A stretch of DNA of 56,000 bases, taken from Jaenimonas drosophilae (lineage: Eukaryota > Euglenozoa > Kinetoplastea > Trypanosomatida > Trypanosomatidae). The stretch's first letter is position 1. Each line of letters begins with the position of its first letter. Positions 9,600-18,918 of this stretch are shown here, one piece after another. The DNA lies in NCBI GenBank assembly GCA_030849065.1, contig JASAON010001558.1:1-56000 (forward strand), written 5' to 3'. A program made the translations under genes and the position numbers. Under the pieces are notes generated by a model. That model was not told the origin of the DNA and searched no databases. It worked only from the letters and a program-made list of their open reading frames with translations.

Positions 9600-10268
9600 A
9601 TGACTAGTAAGGCAGTTCCACTTCTATTGGTCGTCGTTATGACCTTGATGTGTGTATCCTGTGCGGAGCTGCTCTCGGAGGCTGACTTTCGGAGGATGAA
9701 AATAAAAGACCTCCGCACGTTTTTGGACGATCGTGGTTTGACCTGCAGTGGGTGCCAGGAAAAAAGTGACTTTGTTCGCGTTGCTTTCCAGAATCGCGAG
9801 AAAAAGCCTCTAGGGAGTGCAGAAAAGCGTCCTGTTCCAAAATCGAAGTTTTGGGATGCCTGGAGCTCAAATGCAAAGAGTGAATGCTCAAGCGCTGTGA
9901 GCAGCCGCGGGTCGGATCCGTCAGCAGAGCCATTTGCCAGTATTTGCGAAGCAATCGAGAAGGCGTCGGAGTCGTTTTTCATGCAACATGGGAAGCGCAT
10001 CGCGGCTCGCTTAAAGAAAACTGCGGATCACATGTTGAAGACTTCCTACAAAGATGTCTACTACGATGCGGGCCTGAAACTGTTTCGAAAGCTCTCCAGT
10101 TATTGCCTCGCCTCACCTGCAATGCAATCAAAATGCGCGTCCTTGGGCTTTGTTATGGACGCGATGGAAAATGGGGAGGCAGGGGACTTCAAGGGCTGGA
10201 CGACAAATGTGGGCATCGAAAATACGAACCCGATGTATGAGATTCTCCATGGAAACGATGACCTTTGA
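9600..10268 (+). CDS. secreted/ER protein with MANF (ARMET) C-domain-like CxxC module
   Basis: 222 aa. Residues 1-22 form a signal peptide with a hydrophobic core (VPLLLVVVMTLMCVSCA). Residues 33-62 (MKIKDLRTFLDDRG, then CSGC at 49-52, then EKSDFVR) closely resemble the SAP-like C-terminal domain of MANF/CDNF, whose CxxC has the same place and spacing. In MANF this module is C-terminal; here it follows the signal peptide directly. Residues 90-200 carry four more Cys and amphipathic helices of unknown fold. The protein ends HGNDDL, and NDDL resembles the KDEL/MDDL-type ER retrieval signals of trypanosomatids, so an ER-lumen role in folding or stress is likely. Trypanosomatid genomes contain similar proteins annotated after MANF's older arginine-rich name. 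The precise function is unknown. Confidence 0.7.
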   Translation: MTSKAVPLLLVVVMTLMCVSCAELLSEADFRRMKIKDLRTFLDDRGLTCSGCQEKSDFVRVAFQNREKKPLGSAEKRPVPKSKFWDAWSSNAKSECSSAVSSRGSDPSAEPFASICEAIEKASESFFMQHGKRIAARLKKTADHMLKTSYKDVYYDAGLKLFRKLSSYCLASPAMQSKCASLGFVMDAMENGEAGDFKGWTTNVGIENTNPMYEILHGNDDL

Positions 10269-10445
10269 GAATCTGCGTGGCTAACCTGATACACTCTATT
10301 ACCCAAAGAACTCTCACATGCCCCGCCAGATTAAAGACATGGCACACTTTTCCTCTCATCAGCATATATACATCTCCCCCTTTTTTGTGCCAATTTTTTG
10401 TCTGAAGATAAATAAAAGCGGGTATTGTGAACTCCCAGCTATCAA

Positions 10446-11165
10446 ATGAAAACAGTCTTTATCACAGGAGCGAATCGCGGCATCGGGCTGGAGACGGCTC
10501 GCCAGCTGGGAAAACTTGGATTCCAAGTAATTATCGGATGCCGCACTGCAGAGGCGGCGAAACAAGCTGTTCACACGCTCGAAAAAGATGGAGTAAAGAA
10601 TGTTGACTATGCTGTGATTGATGTCAACAGTGAAGAGTCGGTTCGTTCCGCTGCTGCCGACGTCAGCAAGAAGTGCGGCGACGTGTTGGATGTTCTCATC
10701 AACAACGCCGGAGTTGCTGCCCTCCCTGATGAAAGTGTCCCAGCCGTCGATGGTCAAATCGATTTGGATGCTCTGAGAAAGTGCTACGAAACAAATGTGA
10801 TTGGCGTCGCCCGCGTCACAAATCACTTTGTTGAAATGGTCAAGCGATCGGCAGGTGGCCGCATTGTGAATCTTGGGTCGATTATGGGGAGTCTAACGCT
10901 GAGAGTCGGGGATCTGTCGAAGTGCCCATACTCAGCCTCAAAGACAGCGCTGAACATGTACACGGTGCATCTTGCTGAATCTCTGAAGAGTTCCAATGTC
11001 AAGGTCAACAGTGCCCATCCTGGATGGGTTAAAACCGACATGGGAGGCCCCAACGCGGAATTGGCCATTGAGGAAGGCGCAGAGACGAGTGTCTACTTGG
11101 CGACACTTCCGGCAGATGGACCGACTGGAGGGTTCTTCTTTAAGAAAGACCAACTTCCGTGGTAA
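10446..11165 (+). CDS. short-chain dehydrogenase/reductase, carbonyl-reductase-like
   Basis: 239 aa classical SDR with a Rossmann fold. Cofactor motif TGANRGIG at 7-14; NNAG at 86-89; catalytic Ser149, Tyr162 and Lys166 in YSASK with the usual 13-residue Ser-Tyr spacing. Arg33 after the second beta strand (IIGCRTAE) suggests preference for NADPH. No targeting signal is evident, so it is probably cytosolic. Overall it resembles carbonyl reductase and sniffer-type SDRs that reduce carbonyl compounds; the substrate cannot be read from sequence. The start is fixed by the glycine motif lying a few residues from the ATG. Confidence 0.9.
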   Translation: MKTVFITGANRGIGLETARQLGKLGFQVIIGCRTAEAAKQAVHTLEKDGVKNVDYAVIDVNSEESVRSAAADVSKKCGDVLDVLINNAGVAALPDESVPAVDGQIDLDALRKCYETNVIGVARVTNHFVEMVKRSAGGRIVNLGSIMGSLTLRVGDLSKCPYSASKTALNMYTVHLAESLKSSNVKVNSAHPGWVKTDMGGPNAELAIEEGAETSVYLATLPADGPTGGFFFKKDQLPW

Positions 11166-11349
11166 CCAGGAGGTGTCATGCACACAGATTAGGCAAAATA
11201 ACTGTACGCTGTGACCGAATGGAAGAGCATGTTTTCTTCACTGTATGCATCGCCATCCCTCGGCACTTTCTTTCTTGTTTTTTTTTGGGGCCCACCATTT
11301 CTGTTTTGTATTCGTTGCTTTCTCCCTTTTGAGTTGTGCGTAGGCCAGT

Positions 11350-11787
11350 ATGACGTCGTCCGGGGGCAGCTACGCCGTGGATGCTCCTGTTCTTCCGGAA
11401 GAAGAGGAGGAGTTTTTCAGAGGCGAACCTGACCATACTGTAGCTGCGCTTCAGCAACAGACGGTGTTGCCTCGGCCCACCTCGTCAGAGGATAAAGATG
11501 AATTCTCGCTCAACTTGTCTTATGTCCCTGGAGTACGAAAAACACATGACACTTCGGCCCCATCCTTAGGATTGATGATTGAGGAAACCACCGCATCTCG
11601 GCGAAGCATGGCGGCTGAAAAATCACGGTCGATCACATCGGAATGGGAGAAGGGAAAGGGTACATCTTTCGATTCCTACGGCGGTAGTGCACTTCCACTG
11701 GACACTGATTATCCAAGAGATGTGGCGGAATTCATCCAGTGGAAGGCACGCCAATCCAAGAGGCCTGCCTTCCTAGCACAGGAATAG
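11350..11787 (+). CDS. hypothetical protein, 145 aa, acidic and probably disordered
   Basis: An ATG-started frame after a strong pyrimidine tract (CTTTCTCCCTTTTGAG, then a second AG close to the ATG). The N-terminal third is acidic (PEEEEEFFRGE); the middle is rich in Ser and Thr; the C-terminal part (DYPRDVAEFIQWKARQS) looks like a short helix. There are no transmembrane segments, Cys clusters or known domains. It precedes the axonemal coiled-coil gene, but polycistronic neighbours in kinetoplastids need not share function. It is probably a real lineage-specific gene, given the codon texture and clean spacing. Confidence 0.65.
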   Translation: MTSSGGSYAVDAPVLPEEEEEFFRGEPDHTVAALQQQTVLPRPTSSEDKDEFSLNLSYVPGVRKTHDTSAPSLGLMIEETTASRRSMAAEKSRSITSEWEKGKGTSFDSYGGSALPLDTDYPRDVAEFIQWKARQSKRPAFLAQE

Positions 11788-11968
11788 TTTATCGGCATGG
11801 CTGTCAGCGTATGAGAAATGGAAATAATGTGGATTGAAACTGTGCTTCGGACGCTTCACTCCATAATGCAACTTTTTTCTTCTTCTTTTGCTGTAAAGCG
11901 CTCACTCCGCTTCACCTTCATAGAGACATAGAACCCCATCACTGGTGCCAGCATAGATTGTCGTCAAA

Positions 11969-14437
11969 ATGCCACTACCCGCAAGTATTCTCAATGAGAC
12001 CAATCGGACACTGCAGGAACAACTTGATAGAGTCACTGGGGATTTGTTTGAACGCCAAAGGGAAGTTGCTGAACACAAGGATTCCCTCACTTTTATGCGC
12101 GAACACCTATCACAGATTCAGTATCAATCCAATGTGATCAATGACTCTCTTCGTCACCGAACCGAGGATCTAAGGAAGACAGCGTCGGAGATTACCCAAA
12201 TGAAGAATGAAAATGACTCCCTTGGAAGAGCAGTCAAGACGTCACAAAGCGAAAGTAAACGGGTCACTAACCTTGTTTCCAGTCTAATCACCACTGTTAC
12301 CTCTGTGCGACACGAGGTGCTGTCAAAACTGGAGGAATCAAAAGACCTGGAATGCGATGCGAAGGAGCTCGTGACTGTGAGGTTGATGAAGGAGGAGCAG
12401 GGAAGTTCCCTGGAAGCATCCCTTCAGAAGTTTTCAGAGTCTGTATGGACGAAGCTTGAGTTGCTTGAGGCTCAAACAGCCCAACAGGAGAAGGCGCTTT
12501 CCTTCTCACATGACGAGCAAGCAGCTGCGATCCGGGAACTGGAGGTGGCGCAGCTTTCTCTCCAGGAGAGCATCGCTGATCAAAAGGAGAGCCTTCGTGC
12601 TCTCGAGTTGGTGCAAAGGCAAGTGGCCTCTCTGGATAGGTCCATTGAAGTCAATGCGAGTACCATGGCGCACTTGAAGTCAAAGTATCGTAATCGTGAG
12701 AGTGTCAGGGAGAGTCTCCGAGCATCGCTAGAAATTTTTTCAGCTGAGTACAAGGAATTATCAAAGCAGCTCCACGAGAAGGAAAATTCAGCCAATCGGT
12801 ACCTGCATGATATACAAACACTGTCCGTTTTTTTGCGAAACCAGCTTCTTGAGATGAAGCGAATGCAGCGTGGCGTTTCAGCGGATCGCCACCGCTTGGT
12901 TCAGATGAGGCGATCAATGAACAACTTCACTGTTCTCTGCGAAGAGCGTCAACTTGCACTTGATGAGCATCGCGAAGTCTATCGAGGTATGCAGCAGATG
13001 AACGGTAGAACTCTTGAGGCTGCTGAGTCTGATGGTCGGTCATTTCTCTCGTCGCTTCATGATATGCGGGAAAAGCTGGAGCGAAGGCTTGTCATGACCG
13101 GCAATCGTTATCTTCGGGCTCAGCAGAAGGTGTCGGCCGCCATGAATGAGCTCTGCCAAATTGGCCACATTGCAAATGAGACGAATGATACAGTCCAACT
13201 TCGAGTAGCTGAACTTCGAACATTACAAGGCGCTCACCACAACGCTGAGGAAGAGCTGAGTCGTCTCGTGGAGCACTCAAGTGCGCTCGAAGACAGTGTT
13301 CAAGCCGCCCGTCTTCTTATCTCAACTGCCAAAGAGCAGAAACTCAATGATCACATGCTGTTCCAGGCAGACACTGTTGAGCGTATCCAGCTGCTTCGGG
13401 ATGATCTGGAAGAAATGAGGGATCGACACCGTCGACTTCTCTCTGAAACAATATCACTTCGAGCTTCCATGCGCCGTGCCACAGCCCAATATTTGGGATC
13501 AACATTGTCGGGTGAGCAACTCAGCGAACAATGTCGTCTCCTTGCGGATGAGGTGTCAGGTTTGGAAAGAGAGCGCGGGGACACAGAGGTACATCGGAAA
13601 ATACAGGAAGAACGATTGACCACCCATGACGCAAGTCTTTCGGTTTTGCGACAAGCTCTACAATCTCGGGTAGAGGATTTGAAAGGTGCAGCTCAACTTC
13701 CAGAGATCCTCCGCGATGAGATCCTTCGAGAAGAGGAAGTGATAAGAGTAGATATGGAGAGCTCAATGCTGGAGCTGCACCTTGAGCAAAATGCACTCCA
13801 TGAACACAAAGAGGAACTTCAAGGATTGAAAAAGAAGAAGGAGTTGCTCCAAATGCGCTACAATGAGACAATGACTTCTATGTCGAGAGTGCTATGTGCC
13901 AACGGCCCTGCAGTTCTTCCAATGGAAAGTTGTGCCATCATAGAAGCAAGTGACCTACGTCCCGAGGCTCTCCACGCTCGACTACTTCTTCAGAGATCGA
14001 GCGAACGCGAACAGCTCATGAACCGAGGGAACTACTTGGATTTGCGTTTGTTAACTGTTGAGAAAGAGACCCGCATGCTCGAGCGAGCGTTGCAGTCGCT
14101 TCGTGAAGAATCAAATGGTGCCAGCTCCATTGCTTTACCAAAGACGTCAACATCTCGCAGCCGTTCAGATATCTCTGAATTCAATGCGCACCTCGATGAG
14201 GTGGTGTTCCTCAGCACAAACACTTTGACCACAGAGTTGAAGCTCCAGGACGAAGTTATGAAAGAGATTGCTCTGAACCGTCACAGCAACAAGCTGCACT
14301 TGAGCAATCTCCGCCAGACACTTCGAGAGATGCAAGCTACAGTGAAACAGAAGCGGACCCAAGCCCGACGTTTGCAAGAGGAGTTTCACCGACAAAACTC
14401 AATGACAAATCTTTGCGTTGCTGCTACTAGGTTTTGA
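11969..14437 (+). CDS. long coiled-coil protein, CCDC39 (FAP59)-like axonemal ruler
   Basis: 822 aa, almost entirely heptad coiled coil with no globular domain. The N-terminus (NETNRTLQEQLDRV) matches the pattern at the start of CCDC39, and the region around residues 570-640 (LEEVIRVDMESSMLELHLEQ-like helices then GLKKKKELLQMRYNETM) fits the C-terminal half of that family. CCDC39 pairs with CCDC40 to form the 96-nm ruler along doublet microtubules that sets dynein-arm and radial-spoke spacing. If correct, the organism builds a motile flagellum. Length is a little below human CCDC39. Coiled coils are easily confused, so another axonemal coiled-coil protein is the main alternative. Confidence 0.6.
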   Translation: MPLPASILNETNRTLQEQLDRVTGDLFERQREVAEHKDSLTFMREHLSQIQYQSNVINDSLRHRTEDLRKTASEITQMKNENDSLGRAVKTSQSESKRVTNLVSSLITTVTSVRHEVLSKLEESKDLECDAKELVTVRLMKEEQGSSLEASLQKFSESVWTKLELLEAQTAQQEKALSFSHDEQAAAIRELEVAQLSLQESIADQKESLRALELVQRQVASLDRSIEVNASTMAHLKSKYRNRESVRESLRASLEIFSAEYKELSKQLHEKENSANRYLHDIQTLSVFLRNQLLEMKRMQRGVSADRHRLVQMRRSMNNFTVLCEERQLALDEHREVYRGMQQMNGRTLEAAESDGRSFLSSLHDMREKLERRLVMTGNRYLRAQQKVSAAMNELCQIGHIANETNDTVQLRVAELRTLQGAHHNAEEELSRLVEHSSALEDSVQAARLLISTAKEQKLNDHMLFQADTVERIQLLRDDLEEMRDRHRRLLSETISLRASMRRATAQYLGSTLSGEQLSEQCRLLADEVSGLERERGDTEVHRKIQEERLTTHDASLSVLRQALQSRVEDLKGAAQLPEILRDEILREEEVIRVDMESSMLELHLEQNALHEHKEELQGLKKKKELLQMRYNETMTSMSRVLCANGPAVLPMESCAIIEASDLRPEALHARLLLQRSSEREQLMNRGNYLDLRLLTVEKETRMLERALQSLREESNGASSIALPKTSTSRSRSDISEFNAHLDEVVFLSTNTLTTELKLQDEVMKEIALNRHSNKLHLSNLRQTLREMQATVKQKRTQARRLQEEFHRQNSMTNLCVAATRF

Positions 14438-14592
14438 TTCTACAACTCCTAGCGTCACCCAGATTTCTGAGTAGCGCACAGTTTTTGCACCTTGGTGTGC
14501 GAGGAGAGCGGAGCAGGTGACGACCACCGCATCTACGATGCTTGAAATCCGTGTAACTTTGCTCTTTTAAAAAACCCAATCTTCTTCTTTTC

Positions 14593-14594
14593 AG
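14593..14594 (+). promoter_or_regulatory. predicted spliced-leader acceptor AG for the Trx-Grx gene
   Basis: TCTTCTTCTTTTCAG ends 44 bases before the ATG at 14638; a canonical pyrimidine-AG acceptor. Confidence 0.65.
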
Positions 14595-14637
14595 ATCACA
14601 TTCAACACAGTTTGCAGTTTATTCGACAGTTTCAAAA

Positions 14638-15327
14638 ATGCTCCACGTTGCTTCCCTTAACGAATATAGGAAAGTCAAAGATGAAGCGTCGAGTCGTGGG
14701 TGTGGCCTGGTGACTCATTTCAGTGCTGGCTGGTGTGAGCCATGCAAGGCGGTGAATGAGTTCCTTAGTGAGAAGCAAGTTGGACTCGCGGATTTGGCAA
14801 TGTTCATTGAGGTGTCCTGTGATACCTGCTCTGATATTGCCGAAATTGAGGGTGTTGATTCCGTTCCCTATGTGTCTTTCTACCGTCCAGGTGCCAGTGA
14901 TAACGGCCGTCACGAAATGGAATGCGTTGCTTCTGTTGCTGGAGCAAAACTGGATAAGTTGGCGATGAACTTGCTCTCCATTTATGGTGAAAAGGGTTCC
15001 CAACGCGCTAACTTCGGTACTCTGGATGAGTACCTGAAGTACCTAACATCTCGCAAGGGAGTGATATTATTCATCACTGGATCACCGTCGCAGCCTCGTT
15101 GCGGTTTCACTGGCCGCCTAATTGAAATGATGAACGATCTCCAGGTCTCTTACTTGTTTTATGACGTCATGGCAAGTGATGAAGTGTGTGAAGGGCTCAA
15201 AGCGTACGCAAAGTGGCCTACATATCCGCAGGTGTACGTTGATGGCGAATTAATTGGTGGATATGATATTTGCAAACAGCTTCTTGAAGAAGGTGAGCTT
15301 CGCAGCACATTGGGGATGGCAGACTAA
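14638..15327 (+). CDS. thioredoxin-like plus monothiol glutaredoxin fusion (Grx3/PICOT type)
   Basis: 229 aa in two domains. Residues 1-115 form a thioredoxin fold with WCEPC at 32-36, so both Cys of a dithiol site are present; Grx3/PICOT proteins usually have a single-Cys variant here. Residues 125-225 are a monothiol glutaredoxin with CGFT at 155-158 (CGFS is the common form) and the cis-Pro and glutathione-binding signature WPTYPQVYVDGELIGGYD. Multidomain monothiol glutaredoxins bind a [2Fe-2S] cluster with glutathione (trypanothione or glutathionylspermidine in trypanosomatids) and deliver iron to Fe-S and Fe proteins. No presequence is visible, which favours the cytosolic form. Confidence 0.85.
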   Translation: MLHVASLNEYRKVKDEASSRGCGLVTHFSAGWCEPCKAVNEFLSEKQVGLADLAMFIEVSCDTCSDIAEIEGVDSVPYVSFYRPGASDNGRHEMECVASVAGAKLDKLAMNLLSIYGEKGSQRANFGTLDEYLKYLTSRKGVILFITGSPSQPRCGFTGRLIEMMNDLQVSYLFYDVMASDEVCEGLKAYAKWPTYPQVYVDGELIGGYDICKQLLEEGELRSTLGMAD

Positions 15328-15505
15328 CACACTATATTTTTATTGCGCAAACACTGATTTCTCTACAGCTTCGTTTCTGTCCTCGTCATGTATGTATGTT
15401 GAAACGACCTCGCCACGTACTCCCCGGAATGCTTCGAATCATGTTTCTTATTTTTACCTTTTCATTTCTTTCAATGCATGAAAGCGGTGAGCAAGTCAAG
15501 TAGCA

Positions 15506-16549
15506 ATGGCCTTTTACATTGGAAACACCGTGGCGCGAATCACTGCAGCCGTACTCAGTATTGGAAAGAGAGTGAGCGCAGCTCATATTTTTCTTACCAT
15601 GTATGTCATTGCCGCTATCATTGCACTTCGGCGGTTATCATTTATGCTGGGTGTGAGGACAAAGCGCTGCAGGGTTGGGGACCGAACCGTTGATGTGAAC
15701 GCCGCCGAGGAATCTCTCACTAGCAGTGTGATTGAAGTAGCAAACGTCAAGGTTGATTTCAACTCCGTTGGTGGACTGGAGGAGGTGAAGCGACAGCTCC
15801 AAGAGCATATTATTTGGCCGTTTACGATGCCACAGTTCTTTAACGGCTCTTCTTTGCGTTCTCATCCTAAAGGAGTGCTTCTATATGGACCTCCAGGGAC
15901 AGGGAAAACACTCCTGGCAAAAGCTCTGTCAAAAGAGTTAAATTGCTCCTTTCTGAACGTGAAAATCGATTTCATCACGTCCAAGTACGTTGGTGAAACG
16001 GAGAAGAATGCTGCCGCTGTATTCACACTCGCTGAAAAGTTGTCTCCTTGTGTAATTTTTGTGGATGAAATTGATTCGCTGCTGAGTCTGCGCGATATCA
16101 CAGATGCTGCACCACATACGCACGCAAAAACAACGTTCATGACATACTGGGATGGTTTGGAGAGCAACCCAGACTCTAAAATTATCGTTGTGGGTGCAAC
16201 AAACCGCCGGCTGCTCATTGACGACGCCATTTTGCGGCGTATGCCGCTTCAGATTGAAGTTCCACCTCCTACGCACGAAGCTCGTCTTCAGATTCTTCGT
16301 ATTGCCCTGGAGAAAGATTTGTCTGATCATCCTCAGAAGGACGCCCTCATTGACTATATTGCCGATAAGACACCTAATTACACTGGGTCAGACCTCGTAG
16401 AGTTGTGTAAAGCAGCACTGCTCATTCCCCTCAGGGAGCACTTTGCTCATTCCAAGACTATTCCCGACCCCACAAAAACAGTCCCGATTCTTTCAAGGCA
16501 GCATATCGATGTGGCTTTGTCCCGCATTAAAGCCTCCGCGCGCTACTAA
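15506..16549 (+). CDS. MSP1: Msp1/ATAD1-type membrane AAA ATPase
   Basis: 347 aa. A transmembrane helix at about 26-50 (AAHIFLTMYVIAAIIALRRL) is followed by a short linker and one AAA module: Walker A GPPGTGKT (128-135), Walker B with Asp187-Glu188 in VIFVDEIDSL, then the second-region-of-homology arginines in DDAILRRMP, and a four-helix small domain. Msp1 hexamers sit in the mitochondrial outer membrane (and peroxisomes) and pull mistargeted tail-anchored proteins out for degradation. The N-terminal anchor and the length match the family. The first residues are mildly basic, as expected for a signal anchor. A glycosomal location is also possible in a kinetoplastid. Confidence 0.88.
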   Translation: MAFYIGNTVARITAAVLSIGKRVSAAHIFLTMYVIAAIIALRRLSFMLGVRTKRCRVGDRTVDVNAAEESLTSSVIEVANVKVDFNSVGGLEEVKRQLQEHIIWPFTMPQFFNGSSLRSHPKGVLLYGPPGTGKTLLAKALSKELNCSFLNVKIDFITSKYVGETEKNAAAVFTLAEKLSPCVIFVDEIDSLLSLRDITDAAPHTHAKTTFMTYWDGLESNPDSKIIVVGATNRRLLIDDAILRRMPLQIEVPPPTHEARLQILRIALEKDLSDHPQKDALIDYIADKTPNYTGSDLVELCKAALLIPLREHFAHSKTIPDPTKTVPILSRQHIDVALSRIKASARY

Positions 16550-16717
16550 CTGTGCTCCATGCTTCACACCGTACACATGCAACACAACAACAACAAAAAA
16601 CCCCGATGCTGCGCTGGATTCACACGCGTGACAACACTTGCCACCTTCTTCGACACAATTCTGTTGGTCTAACGACTACCAGCGCATGTTTTCACCCCTT
16701 CTAGGCATCATCCTCAC

Positions 16718-17632
16718 ATGAAGAGATCGCGTTCTTCCTCACCGGAGATCCGCGTCAAGGTCGAAAGAAGGGATGGGCCGACGACATCAAGTGCACGCAT
16801 CGTGCTGCCGTCTCTACGGCGACTTGCTCAACAATTCAGCATGCAGGGTATGGCTATCGATGAATTAGCTGGCGAATTGTTCTGCACATATTGTAAGTGC
16901 ATTCGAGCGAGCCAACGAACAGGAAGTGCTGAAGACACTGAAGTTGAGAGGGTCGGCACTTCCCGCGCTGACGTTCTGAAGCATTGCCGTTCTCGTAGTC
17001 ACCTTCTTCAGTATGAGAAAGAGCAGACGAACAACCTTGAGCATTGGTGCGGTGTTGAGGTTAACGGTCGGAAGATGCTGTTGGATCACCATTGTGTATA
17101 TCCGTCGCACATGTTTGGTGCAGGGCGAGTTGTTAAGGATGAGACGATTGGCGGTGGGATTGCCCTTGCTGAGGATGTTTGTGGCGGAGTCAAACTTTGG
17201 CCTAGACATAGGTATGAGATCGTGGAAGTTGTGTTGCCTGCCCTGGAGGATAGTTTTGTGAAGGTGAACAAGTGCGAGATCGCAACGGCAACAGCGCGTG
17301 AAGGAGCAGAGGAGTTGTGGAGATTTTACCCTCCTGCCTCGCTTCCTGGCCACCTTCAAGAAAGTGGACAGCGCGCTATGAGCGCGGTTAAAATTGCCAC
17401 CAAAGAGAAGTCATTTCATGATACGGTATCACCAGCATTGATTCGAGTGTATCAGGATCCCCATGGTAACTGTTCAACCGATGTTCCACGTGTTGGTGAG
17501 AGTGTAGCGCTTCTGCCATCGTTATATCACAAACGACTTGTCAGTCTTCACGATGCCCTTCGCAGCGCAAACTTATCGATGGAGCGTGAAGAGTTCATTC
17601 GCTTGAGTCGTCGAGTGCACACCTTTCACTAA
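16718..17632 (+). CDS. hypothetical protein with CCHH zinc-finger-like N-terminus
   Basis: 304 aa. A basic Ser/Arg-rich start (MKRSRSSSPEIRVKVERR) resembles a nuclear signal. Cys56, Cys59, His89 and His95 are arranged as C-x2-C-x29-H-x5-H, like U1-type or BED-type fingers with a long loop. The remainder (100-304) is globular, with moderate charge and a C-terminal helical region, and matches no family I know. The combination suggests a nuclear nucleic-acid-associated protein. Gene spacing (about 170 bp upstream, 155 bp downstream) is typical of this part of the window. Confidence 0.65.
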   Translation: MKRSRSSSPEIRVKVERRDGPTTSSARIVLPSLRRLAQQFSMQGMAIDELAGELFCTYCKCIRASQRTGSAEDTEVERVGTSRADVLKHCRSRSHLLQYEKEQTNNLEHWCGVEVNGRKMLLDHHCVYPSHMFGAGRVVKDETIGGGIALAEDVCGGVKLWPRHRYEIVEVVLPALEDSFVKVNKCEIATATAREGAEELWRFYPPASLPGHLQESGQRAMSAVKIATKEKSFHDTVSPALIRVYQDPHGNCSTDVPRVGESVALLPSLYHKRLVSLHDALRSANLSMEREEFIRLSRRVHTFH

Positions 17633-17787
17633 AACCGCTTCTCTGACCACGGACGAAGAGAATTTCTTCCAGAATCGGATCACTGTTAGTTGCCACCCAT
17701 GCATGCTTCATACTTCTTACTCGTCGGTAACTTAAACTCAAACTACAAGACTTCAACACAATTAGGCCAGAGAGCACTGCTGTGGAT

Positions 17788-18714
17788 ATGAAAGGTATAG
17801 CCCGCGCCTTGAAATTTCTTGGATCAGGGCGTAGCCTTAAGTACTTAGCCAGCGGGGAACCCTACTGCCCCTTCGGTGAAGACTTCGGTCTCACCATTAT
17901 CCCAGAATACATTCAGGCTGATGAGGCAATGGAGCTTCGTCGCGGTTATGTTGACGTGTACACGCGTAATTCTGCGTCAATCCGACTTAGTGATGGCCGA
18001 TTCCAGATGCCGCCATTGCCATCCAAGTCATTCATCAGCTTTGTGGAACGAATGGAACAGGATGACCTAGTGCCCAAAGGCTGGCTCAACAACCAAACAG
18101 CCAACCTCTACGAGCCAGGGGACTTCATTCGAGCGCATATCGACAACTTGTTTGTGTACGACGACATTTTCGCGATAGCCTCATTAGGCGCCAATGCATT
18201 AGCGCGGTTTGTCCACGTTCAGAATGGCGAAGAGTTAGATGTTATGATCCCAGACAGATCGCTGTACATCATGTCTGGACCTGCGCGCTACGTTTACTTC
18301 CACATGATTCTCCCTGTTGAGGCCCAACGCTTCTCTATCGTTCTACGGCGCTCAATTATGAACTCGGACGGAGGGTTCCGTCCTGTCGGTACACCTCTTG
18401 CTGACCTTATGCCCTTCCGAGCGACGCAGCTGCTGAACACGTTGTACAGCAAGCAAGTCGGTGGAGTGCGCGTTAGTGTTAGCGATGATTTTTTGGAGAG
18501 TGAAGACATTGGCGCTTTCGACACAGCGAAATGGGTTCAACGTCTTCATCCTCTCAGAGACTGGTCTCTTCTGAAGCAGCTTGAGGAGGATGAGGCGCGA
18601 ATCCGAGAGTTGACGGAGAAAAAATACATCACAACCGATTTTAGCTGGAGGGTGGATGAGCTGCGCTCTCACTTCCGTTCGATGGAGAAGGCCATGTGCA
18701 CGAGCGCACAATAA
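17788..18714 (+). CDS. AlkB-like 2-oxoglutarate/Fe(II) dioxygenase
   Basis: 308 aa from the ATG at 17788; an in-frame GTG lies two codons earlier but is not an expected eukaryotic start. The double-stranded beta-helix core is visible at about 100-190: the substrate/2OG strand NxY in NNQTANLYEPG, the iron ligands His117 and Asp119 (HID) and His172 (YVYFHMI), and the AlkB R-x5-R pair at Arg181/Arg187 (RFSIVLRR) that binds 2-oxoglutarate. The sequence around HID resembles ALKBH8, ALKBH5 and ALKBH7 more than bacterial AlkB. All catalytic residues are present, so oxidative demethylation or hydroxylation of RNA, tRNA or protein is likely; the substrate is unknown. The C-terminal 120 residues are an unassigned helical extension. 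Confidence 0.82.
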   Translation: MKGIARALKFLGSGRSLKYLASGEPYCPFGEDFGLTIIPEYIQADEAMELRRGYVDVYTRNSASIRLSDGRFQMPPLPSKSFISFVERMEQDDLVPKGWLNNQTANLYEPGDFIRAHIDNLFVYDDIFAIASLGANALARFVHVQNGEELDVMIPDRSLYIMSGPARYVYFHMILPVEAQRFSIVLRRSIMNSDGGFRPVGTPLADLMPFRATQLLNTLYSKQVGGVRVSVSDDFLESEDIGAFDTAKWVQRLHPLRDWSLLKQLEEDEARIRELTEKKYITTDFSWRVDELRSHFRSMEKAMCTSAQ

Positions 18715-18918
18715 GGTTCTTCTCTGCTGTAGGTGTCGTTCTATGGGAATACACTCTGCATTTCGTGAAAGATCCTGGGGGGGGGTGCAAACAACCATCT
18801 ATCACTTCTATCCTACCCTCACTCTTTGTAATGAGCGGGGTTGGCTAAGATTTCAAAAATATTCCGGCCGTCGCCTATCCCCAGTTACAAATACTTTCGT
18901 AGCAGGTTCGCTAACAGA

